From positions 1 through 6,840 of the forward strand of contig CBDUEV010000110.1 of the NCBI GenBank assembly GCA_965366365.1: DNA of 6,840 bases, written 5' to 3'. This document shows positions 1 through 5,840 of this stretch, piece after piece; within the stretch, counting starts at the first letter, position 1; every line of letters starts with the position of its first letter. Made by a program: the position numbers and the translations under genes. The notes beneath the pieces were generated by a model that worked only from the letters and a program-made list of their open reading frames with translations, was not told where the DNA came from and did not search any database. This DNA comes from CBDUEV01 sp965366365. Lineage in GTDB: Bacteria > Actinomycetota > Acidimicrobiia > Spongiisociales > JAENVV01.

Positions 1-15
1 ACCGTCGTCGGATTC

Positions 16-47
16 GCCGGCTGAGCCGGCCGGGAGACTCCTTCCCG
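16..47. terminator. Two adjacent small hairpins, possible end of an upstream unit
   Basis: A perfect 7-base inverted repeat (GCCGGCT at 16-22, AGCCGGC at 24-30) is followed directly by a second hairpin (CGGGA at 31-35, TCCCG at 43-47, 7-base loop). No T-run follows, so this is not a classical intrinsic terminator. The first repeat contains a TGA at 22-24 that would close a frame open from base 1, so it may mark the 3' end of a gene cut off by the window. That reading rests on only seven codons and is speculative. Confidence 0.3.
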
Positions 48-122
48 TCACGACATCCACTCCCGTATGCTCGGATTCTGGAGGAGATTCTTCCGCCAGT
101 TCGACCATCGGGAGGTTGCTCC

Positions 123-647
123 ATGGACCCGCTCTTCATCATCAAGAAGTGCAAGCCGCACCCGATCGCCCTCGTGAAGAACCCGTTTCCTACCCGGTCG
201 ATGATCATCTTTGCCGAAGACGGCATCTACGTGGTTGGGATGAGCAGGGACCTCATCGCCACGTTCGCCGAGGAGATCGGTGGGCTGTTCGGAGAGGCCG
301 GCGAACTGGTGGGTGGCTTCGTTGGGGGCAAGCTGGGGGACTGGCGCAGCTCCCGCGCCGAGAACGCCAACTACGTCAAGTTCGCCGAAGACCTCGAACA
401 GTACGTCTCCGAGCAGAAGAAGGTGCACAAGTTCGAGTACTCCAGCCTCCAGAAGTTCGTCTACCGCAAGAACATGCGCCTCGTGGTGGGCGTCGGCGAA
501 TACATCGGTTTCAAGTTCGAAGACGACACCTACTACTTCGATGTCGGCGAGAAACACGTCATCGACCCGGCCGTGGCCATCATCGAGGAACTCGCCCCGC
601 AGGCAGAGATCAAGAAGAAGACCGGCCCGATGGTGACCCGGGGCTGA
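123..647 (+). CDS. Unrecognised 174-residue protein with a glycine-zipper segment
   Basis: I do not recognise this family. The ATG is chosen because GGGAGG lies at 110-115, seven bases upstream; the frame stays open to the window edge, but the upstream codons read as an Arg/Pro-rich string unlike the rest. Residues 27-40 look like a beta hairpin. Residues 53-72 form a Gly-rich stretch (G53, G54, G57, G60, G64, G65, G68, G69, G72) typical of glycine zippers that pack helices in or on membranes. Residues 75-100 are charged and helical, 103-141 are again strand-rich with many aromatics (including D134-D140), and 147-158 look like a closing helix. Strands, an inserted zipper and a final helix would fit a PH-like fold, but this is inference. 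There is no signal peptide. It is separated by 123 bases from the next gene and is probably transcribed on its own. Confidence 0.8.
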   Translation: MDPLFIIKKCKPHPIALVKNPFPTRSMIIFAEDGIYVVGMSRDLIATFAEEIGGLFGEAGELVGGFVGGKLGDWRSSRAENANYVKFAEDLEQYVSEQKKVHKFEYSSLQKFVYRKNMRLVVGVGEYIGFKFEDDTYYFDVGEKHVIDPAVAIIEELAPQAEIKKKTGPMVTRG

Positions 648-770
648 ATGAAGTCTGATTCTCGGCACAGGACGTCGGAGGCGGACCGCGCCATTTGTTC
701 AGCGTGCCTTCAGGGCCGTTTCCTAAGGTGAGGTGCGAACCCGGTTGGGACAAGGAGTGAGGGGGCGGCA

Positions 771-1043
771 TTGTTGGGTGAGCTTGCACAGTGGATCGCC
801 GACGCGCTGAGTATCAGCGCGGCACCGAACGCACCGTCCATTCCAGGCATTGCGCCGGGTGCGGGAGGAGCGCCAATGGCCGGCGGTGGACCAGGCGGCC
901 CGGGTGGTCCAGACGGGCCTGGCAGCCCGGACGGTTCCGACCCTGCTGATCCCCCTGGCGGGCCATCCGGACCGCCGCCTCCGGCCGACGGCCCTCCGGA
1001 GGATGAACCACCTCCCGACGAGGGGGAAGACGAATGCGAATGA
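771..1043 (+). CDS. Small Pro/Gly-rich acidic protein upstream of the RHS gene
   Basis: This 90-residue ORF starts at TTG 771, with a purine-rich GAGGGGG at 759-765 five bases upstream; TTG 774 is also possible. Residues 1-15 could form a short amphipathic helix. From residue 17 the chain is low-complexity: four Gly-Pro-X triplets at 40-51, then Pro-rich, and a strongly acidic end (residues 77-90, with one Cys at 89). There is no clear signal peptide or domain. It ends 10 bases before the RHS start, so it is probably cotranslated with it. It may be a separate small protein, or the N-terminal linker of a longer RHS protein now in a different frame (frame 3 here, frame 1 for RHS). The composition resembles the Pro/Asp-rich tail of the RHS protein. 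The product is hypothetical; low-complexity high-GC ORFs can be spurious. Confidence 0.5.
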   Translation: MLGELAQWIADALSISAAPNAPSIPGIAPGAGGAPMAGGGPGGPGGPDGPGSPDGSDPADPPGGPSGPPPPADGPPEDEPPPDEGEDECE

Positions 1044-1053
1044 GAGCTTCTCA

Positions 1054-4000
1054 ATGCGGGTGACCATTCGACCGGCCACACAGAATCAGGTGCTCGCCGT
1101 CAGGTTCCAGGTGCGGGGTCTCCCGTTCGTACTTGCCTACCGTTCTGACCTCGGCCCGGGCAGGCGAGCAGCCTATCAGTGGGATCTATCAGGCACCACG
1201 GAGCCTGGCACGGTGACAGTCGACGGCCGGGCCATTCCCGCCGCGGCGGGTCGGCCGTTCGTGTGGGACGGACTGGATTCCGCCGACAACCCGATCTCGT
1301 ATTCCACCCGTGCCGTGCTCAGCGGAAGCAGCGACCAACCCACTCGCTCTACCATTCTCGGTCGGTGGGACGCGCGAACTCTGGGCCTCGGTGGTTTGAC
1401 GGCGGGCGGCTGCCATCATCTCGATCCGAGGCTGCGAGTCATCTACCTGGGTGAAGGCCGTCTCCGCAGCCAGGTGGCGGCCGGGAAGAGCGACGGCCAC
1501 TACGTGGTAGCCAGCCGCCGTGGCAGTTACATGTTCGATCTCTCCGGCCGCCACACCGAAACGAGACGAAGCGGCGCAGCGCTGCCGCACGCCGTGTTCG
1601 CCTATGAGAACGGCCGCCTGTCGGCGCTGCGCCAAGGGAATACGTCGGTCGCCGTTGAGCGCGAGACCGGAAGGGTGACGTTCGCCAACACGGGCGTCAG
1701 CCTCGACCTGGGCGAAGACGGACGCGCCACCACCATCCATGACCGTACCGGCGCGGTCCATCTCCTGTACGGTGACACAGGCCTCCTCGAAGGGATCACC
1801 GATGCCCTGGGAACCCCGTATCGATTCGGATACGACCCGCTGGGGAGGCTGCTCTCAGTCGAGGACCCCACCCGGCACAGCTTCGACATCGTCATCCAAG
1901 AAGACGGAAAGCGCCGCCGCGTAGGAACCGTCACTCGGGGAGGCCGAGAGACGGCACGCACGGTGGAACGGCACGGCGACGGTTCCAAAACGATCACAGA
2001 TCAATGCTGCGGACAAGTCCCGACTGTGACCACCGTGACGGGCAACTTGGAGGAGGTAGCGAGATCCGACGGCACCCGTGTGGAGCGGACCCGCCGCGGT
2101 CACGACACCCACCGAACCGTCGTGCTGCCGTCCGGCTTGGTTGCGGAATCGGCGGCTTGGGAAGCCGCTCGACGCCCAAGCATCGATCCGGAGACCGGCA
2201 CCAGGACCGTCACCACGCCGGCGGGCCGCCAGTCGAGTGTGGCCGTCGATGGCCAGGGTCGCCCCACTTTGATCGAGGTCCCCGGCCTTCCCTCCCGATC
2301 GCTCCAGTACGACGATCGAGGGCGCTTGACTTCCTACGGGAATGCTGCGGTGACGTTTTCCATCGAGCGGGACGCCGAAGGCCGCACGAGCCGCGTTGCC
2401 GCCAACGATGGTGAGTCGACGTCGTTCAGCTACGACCCGGCGGGTCGGCTCATCTACCAAGAAACGGCTGGGCGCCAGGTCAAGATCGACTACGACGGCG
2501 GCGATCAAGTGGTCGGCATTACCAACGCACGCGGCCATCGAGTGGGATTCACCTATGAGAGCGGACGCAGGGTTGCCGACGTCTTCGCCCCGATCGGCGG
2601 CTCGAGCGATCCGACGGTGTACGCGTACGACTCCGACGGGCTCCTCGAAAGCATGCGCCTGGCCGACGGCCGGACAATCGACTTCGAATCCGATGCTTCA
2701 GGACGTCCCCTGCGTCAGGCGTGGGACCACACAGAAGTACAGTTCCGATACGACGAATCGGCCGGCCGGTTGGTCGGGATAGAAGGGCCCGGGCAGGCCG
2801 GACTCAACTTCGAATACGACGGACCGCTCACGACGGTGATCACTCAGACAGGCCCGGCTCCTGGCCGGCTCCATCTCGAGTACGGCGCAGACTTGCTCGT
2901 GAGCAAGGTCATGGTCGGTGATCACACGGTTGAGATGGAACGCGACGCGGACGGTCTGCTTCTGCGAGTCGGCCCGCTCCGCATCGAGAGAGACCCCGAC
3001 ACTGGGGCTGTCACCGCCAAAGAGGCAGGCAACGCTCGGCTGGAGTTCACGTCCAACGAGTCGGGCGCTCCGGCGTTGATGCGGCTCCTGTACCTCGGCA
3101 CCCTCGTGTACGAGGCTGCGTACCAGACCGACGCCCGACGCCGCGTGTTGTCGGTCGCTGAACGATCTGAGTTCTTCACGGCGACGACGCATTATGGCTA
3201 CGACGGCGGGCGACTCGTCTCAGCCTCGATAGGAGACGCCAGCTGGCGAGTTGAGCACGACGCCAACGGAAACGTCACGCGCGTGGCGAGTCCACACGGC
3301 GACACCGAAGCGGAGTTCGATGCTCGCGATCGCATGACCCGGCGTGGTGTTCAGTCGTTGGCATACACCCCCGACGGCATGCTCAAACAGATCGAGCAGG
3401 ACGGCAAGACCACCTCCTTCTCGCACGACCCGTGGGGGCGGCTCGTGAGTGTGAAGCAGCCAGGCGGCGCGTCGGTGGAATGGCTGCTCGACGGACTGGG
3501 TAGAAAAGTGGTCTCCTTGGTCGACGGCCAACCGAAGTGGCGCTTGCTTTACGAGGACCGGTTGCGCCCGATCGCCGCCGTAGGCGCCGAGGGAGAGGTC
3601 GATTCGTTGTATCTGCGGAGTTCTGATGAGCTGACACCGGATCTGATCGTCAGAGACGGTGTTGTTCTTCTCGTTGTCGTCGACCATGTCGGGTCGCCGC
3701 GGTTAGTCATCGATACCGGGACTGGCGAGGTTGTGCAAGAAACTCGCTTCGGCCCATTCGGGGCCACGCTCGAGAACACCGATCCGGGTTTACATCCCTT
3801 CGGATTCGCCGGTGGGCTGAGCGATGGGCTGACAGAACTGGTCCATTTCCGCGCCCGCAGCTACTCGCCCGCCCTCGGCAGGTGGACGTCGCGTGATCCG
3901 TTCTTGTTCAGGGGTGGACACCCGAACTTCTACGTCTATGCCGGAGGCGACCCTGTCAATCTGCAGGACCGGTCCGGGACCCAGCTCGAGGATTCGGCGG

Positions 4001-4563
4001 GTCCTCAGCTCGAGCTGTGTCGGCGGGCCACGAACATGGGCTATGAGTCTCTCGATGGAACCGGCATGGAGCACTGGTGGATTCGCGGCAAGGACGTCGA
4101 GGCTGGGATGACCGACTCGCCAAACTACAACTGGGAGGGAGCGGTCGGCGACCACACTGGCGCGGGCGACCTACGAGGGTCCAACTGTGAGCCCATCGAA
4201 AATGTCGACCCGGAGTGCGTTACGGAGCAATTGGCCACCAATAAGATCCACAAGACAGGCTTCCGCTACGGGCGCGAATTAGGGCTCTGGGTCCCCGGTG
4301 TGAATACCTGCCAGGATTTCGTGAAGGACGTTCTCGATGCTTGTGCCAGCGGAGGCGAGCCGACCGTGGTCACCGACGACGAGTTCGATCATTGGTGGAG
4401 TCCCGACATCAAGACCCGACCCCCCGAAGATCACGAGCGGTACACGCCCTCAGATCCACCTCCGGACCACAGTGATCCCGACGACGGTGGGTACACCCCT
4501 GCCGGGGAGCCGTACACTCCAGCGGACTACACGCCGTCGGAAGGGGGCGGCTTGTGGGAGTGA
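1054..4563 (+). CDS. RHS/YD-repeat protein with RHS-associated core and distinct C-terminal domain
   Basis: A 1169-residue RHS-family protein. RHS/Tc-toxin C proteins build a hollow shell of YD repeats that encloses a C-terminal effector and releases it by self-cleavage. Visible parts: a strand-rich N-terminal domain (LPFVLAYRSD at 23-32, WDGLD at 71-75, GGCHHLD at 118-124, YLGEG at 131-135); YD repeats from about 260 to 810 (YDPLGRL at 260, YDPAGRL, HDPWGRL at 791); the RHS core with DHVGSPR at 877-883, ARSYSPALGRW at 934-944, TSRDP at 945-949 and LQDRSG at 970-975; then a 194-residue variable region. The start ATG 1054 has a weak GAGAG seven bases upstream. ATG 1003 is an in-frame alternative, but its GGAGG abuts the codon and it would overlap the previous ORF. 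The frame is open back to about 850 without domain-like sequence. No signal peptide, PAAR or VgrG part is visible, so the export route is unknown. The family call is firm; the toxin role is inferred. Confidence 0.93.
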   Translation: MRVTIRPATQNQVLAVRFQVRGLPFVLAYRSDLGPGRRAAYQWDLSGTTEPGTVTVDGRAIPAAAGRPFVWDGLDSADNPISYSTRAVLSGSSDQPTRSTILGRWDARTLGLGGLTAGGCHHLDPRLRVIYLGEGRLRSQVAAGKSDGHYVVASRRGSYMFDLSGRHTETRRSGAALPHAVFAYENGRLSALRQGNTSVAVERETGRVTFANTGVSLDLGEDGRATTIHDRTGAVHLLYGDTGLLEGITDALGTPYRFGYDPLGRLLSVEDPTRHSFDIVIQEDGKRRRVGTVTRGGRETARTVERHGDGSKTITDQCCGQVPTVTTVTGNLEEVARSDGTRVERTRRGHDTHRTVVLPSGLVAESAAWEAARRPSIDPETGTRTVTTPAGRQSSVAVDGQGRPTLIEVPGLPSRSLQYDDRGRLTSYGNAAVTFSIERDAEGRTSRVAANDGESTSFSYDPAGRLIYQETAGRQVKIDYDGGDQVVGITNARGHRVGFTYESGRRVADVFAPIGGSSDPTVYAYDSDGLLESMRLADGRTIDFESDASGRPLRQAWDHTEVQFRYDESAGRLVGIEGPGQAGLNFEYDGPLTTVITQTGPAPGRLHLEYGADLLVSKVMVGDHTVEMERDADGLLLRVGPLRIERDPDTGAVTAKEAGNARLEFTSNESGAPALMRLLYLGTLVYEAAYQTDARRRVLSVAERSEFFTATTHYGYDGGRLVSASIGDASWRVEHDANGNVTRVASPHGDTEAEFDARDRMTRRGVQSLAYTPDGMLKQIEQDGKTTSFSHDPWGRLVSVKQPGGASVEWLLDGLGRKVVSLVDGQPKWRLLYEDRLRPIAAVGAEGEVDSLYLRSSDELTPDLIVRDGVVLLVVVDHVGSPRLVIDTGTGEVVQETRFGPFGATLENTDPGLHPFGFAGGLSDGLTELVHFRARSYSPALGRWTSRDPFLFRGGHPNFYVYAGGDPVNLQDRSGTQLEDSAGPQLELCRRATNMGYESLDGTGMEHWWIRGKDVEAGMTDSPNYNWEGAVGDHTGAGDLRGSNCEPIENVDPECVTEQLATNKIHKTGFRYGRELGLWVPGVNTCQDFVKDVLDACASGGEPTVVTDDEFDHWWSPDIKTRPPEDHERYTPSDPPPDHSDPDDGGYTPAGEPYTPADYTPSEGGGLWE
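1831..3480 (+). repeat. YD-repeat (RHS) region of the protein
   Basis: Degenerate repeats of about 20 residues follow the pattern (Y/H/R/E)-D-x-x-G-(R/L)-L. Clear copies include GYDPLGRLLS, QYDDRGRLTS, SYDPAGRLIY, AYDSDGLLES, RYDESAGRLVG, GYDGGRLVS, EHDANGNVTR, EFDARDRMTR and SHDPWGRLVS. A DQCCG motif lies in the early part (residues 316-320). The DNA copies are diverged, so this is a protein-level repeat rather than a nucleotide tandem array. Such repeats form the beta-strand spiral of the RHS cocoon. Confidence 0.9.
4441..4536 (+). repeat. Four Tyr-Thr-Pro motifs in the RHS tail
   Basis: YTP occurs at residues 1130, 1147, 1154 and 1159 (codons starting at 4441, 4492, 4513 and 4528) within an acidic Pro-rich tail. 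The copies use different synonymous codons (ACG CCC, ACC CCT, ACT CCA, ACG CCG). The motif is therefore kept at protein level rather than recently duplicated in DNA. The role is unknown; it could be a flexible docking or recognition tail. Confidence 0.6.
4539..4547 (+). promoter_or_regulatory. Ribosome-binding site of the PrsW-like gene inside the RHS gene
   Basis: GGAAGGGGG ends six bases before GTG 4554. It favours this start over GTG 4560, which would be 12 bases away. The site lies in the last codons of the RHS gene, so the PrsW-like gene is likely translated by coupling with it. Confidence 0.55.
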
Positions 4564-5636
4564 CCCAGGCCATCCCGCCGGCCGTGGGCAAAGTGCTGCC
4601 CATGCTCCGCAACCCGAGTTTGACCCGCACCCACCGAATCGCCTGGTGGGTGACCATGGTTTTCTTCGTCATTGCGGTGTTCCGTCTCGGGAACTGGGGC
4701 GACCTGTTGCGCCATGCCGGCCTTCACCTGTGGGTGGCCGGCTGGCTGCTGGTCGTGACCTACCGAACGCGAACGATCGGTGTGCGCGAGGTGGTGCGAA
4801 TGTGGATGGTGGGCTTCTTCACGGTGGTGCTGTTCGTGTTCGTGTTCACCGAGCCGGTGGAACGGCTGATCGGGACCGGGAACCTGCAGACGGCCTTCTG
4901 GGTCCCGATCGTCGAGGAGGCGGGCAAGGTACTGGCGTTGGTGTGGTGGGGCTTGCGACAGCGTCGCCGTGGCTATCACGCCACGATGTCAGACTTCGTA
5001 CTCCTGGGTTTTGCTGTGGGAGCCGGGTTCGCGTTCCATGAGGATGCGCTTTGGGAGCGGGTGGCTGCCAGCGGGTTTGGCCCCGGATTGGCGCGCTGGT
5101 TCCCCACCTTTCTGACCAGTCCCTACGTGGTCACCCATTCGGGGTGGGGACTGCTGATCGGTTTTGGCGTCGGTGTATTCCTCCTTCATCGCACGCGGGT
5201 TTGGGGCCTGCCGATCGGTGCTGCGTTTGTCGCCCTGGCGGTGCTGGATCATTCCGCCATCAACCTGCGCGGTGGGTTCGATTGGGTGCGGTCGCTGGTC
5301 AACGGTGGTCGGTTGGCTGCCTCCATGATCGTTGTGGCGGTCGTGGTCGCCTTGGCGCACGACTGGTTCCTTCTGTGGTGGACGGGCAGTCGCGACAATT
5401 GGTTTCCCGAACCGAAACTGGTGGACGATCTCAGAGGACTCACCACTGGAACGTGGGATGAGCGGCTCGCCACCTTCATCGCGCGGGGGCGCTATCGAAG
5501 GCTGCGAACTGCGGCCTTCGCCGACCTGTTTAGGGTGCGTTTCGCGGGCGATCCCGCTGGGGACCGGCGGCACGTTCACGAGCGGCTGAACTCAACCGCC
5601 GTATGGGCACTCAATCGCGGCGGCTCAGCACCGTAG
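4554..5636 (+). CDS. PrsW-family intramembrane protease-like membrane protein
   Basis: A 360-residue polytopic membrane protein with about eight hydrophobic segments (roughly 31-48, 53-69, 83-98, 115-133, 147-162, 194-212, 216-232, 255-275) and a soluble C-terminal tail of about 80 residues. It carries the motif set of PrsW-like proteases: EEAGK at 121-125 (EExxK), FAFHE at 159-163 (FxxxE), His195 in THSGWG, and HSAIN at 233-237 (HxxxN). PrsW in Bacillus cleaves the anti-sigma factor RsiW inside the membrane; the wider superfamily (CPBP/Abi) includes prenyl-protein proteases and bacteriocin self-immunity proteins. All key residues are present, so it is probably active. The start GTG 4554 overlaps the RHS stop by 10 bases. 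No sigma or anti-sigma gene lies in the window, so the substrate is unknown. The partner position suggests a role in handling, releasing or tolerating the RHS product, which is inference. Confidence 0.87.
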   Translation: MGVTQAIPPAVGKVLPMLRNPSLTRTHRIAWWVTMVFFVIAVFRLGNWGDLLRHAGLHLWVAGWLLVVTYRTRTIGVREVVRMWMVGFFTVVLFVFVFTEPVERLIGTGNLQTAFWVPIVEEAGKVLALVWWGLRQRRRGYHATMSDFVLLGFAVGAGFAFHEDALWERVAASGFGPGLARWFPTFLTSPYVVTHSGWGLLIGFGVGVFLLHRTRVWGLPIGAAFVALAVLDHSAINLRGGFDWVRSLVNGGRLAASMIVVAVVVALAHDWFLLWWTGSRDNWFPEPKLVDDLRGLTTGTWDERLATFIARGRYRRLRTAAFADLFRVRFAGDPAGDRRHVHERLNSTAVWALNRGGSAP

Positions 5637-5653
5637 TCGCGATCCCCCCCACT

Positions 5654-5679
5654 CCACCGAAGACGGGAGACCTTGGTGG
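5654..5679 (+). terminator. Possible hairpin terminator after the operon
   Basis: CCACC (5654-5658) pairs with GGTGG (5675-5679), and AAG (5660-5662) extends the pairing with CTT (5672-5674) across a bulged G, leaving a loop of nine bases. It lies 17 bases after the PrsW-like stop. No T-run follows, so it is only a weak candidate. The rest of the gap to 5840 shows no gene and no convincing promoter box. Confidence 0.3.
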
Positions 5680-5840
5680 CGCGTCGTGGATCTCTCCAGA
5701 ACCTGGCAAACAGTGGATACAGCATGAGTTAAGCGCGATCTGCCATTCTGGTGGGGCGTTGCAGGGATAGACACTGGATTCGAGTTTGGGCGATGCGCTC
5801 GCTCGCGTTTCCGCTGAACCGGATCTACCACGAGGGGGAC

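Larger units (their letters stand above)
3979..4563 (+). other. Variable C-terminal region of the RHS protein, putative permuted papain-like effector
   Basis: These 194 residues (976-1169) follow the RHS core and are the part that differs between RHS proteins. The block from about 995 to 1098 has EHWWI at 1006-1010, EAGM at 1016-1019, GDHTG at 1032-1036, a Cys pair at 1045 and 1055, LWVPG at 1078-1082 and NTCQDF at 1084-1089, with another Cys at 1097. A His-Trp strand before a late N-x-C-x-x-F helix matches the order of circularly permuted papain-fold enzymes (LRAT-like, permuted NlpC/P60), with His1007 and Cys1086 as candidate catalytic residues. From my knowledge of the family, similar HWWI...NxCQxF blocks end many bacterial RHS proteins. 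Enzyme type and target (lipid, peptide or amide) cannot be told from sequence. Residues 1099-1169 are an acidic, Pro-rich tail. Confidence 0.5.

Noticed and set aside
48..668. 206-codon open frame on the - strand
   Set aside because: Antisense to the 123-647 gene; its Leu/Val/Asp/Glu/His-rich translation has no domain-like sequence, while the + strand has a good ribosome site and balanced composition.
648..731. 27-codon ORF (ATG 648 to TGA 729-731) just after the first gene
   Set aside because: No ribosome site and no recognisable peptide; likely chance.
850..1053. Upstream extension of the RHS frame to TTG 850
   Set aside because: The extra residues are Arg/Pro/Thr-rich with no domain match, and the extension would overlap most of the Pro-rich ORF. 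A later start is more likely.
4337..5041. 234-codon + strand frame across the RHS/PrsW junction
   Set aside because: Arg/Pro/Gly-rich shadow of the two real genes, which have clear motifs in the other frames.
5746..5773. Possible promoter boxes (TTCTGG and TAGACA) before the lipoprotein gene
   Set aside because: The match to sigma-70 boxes is too weak to tell from chance in this composition.
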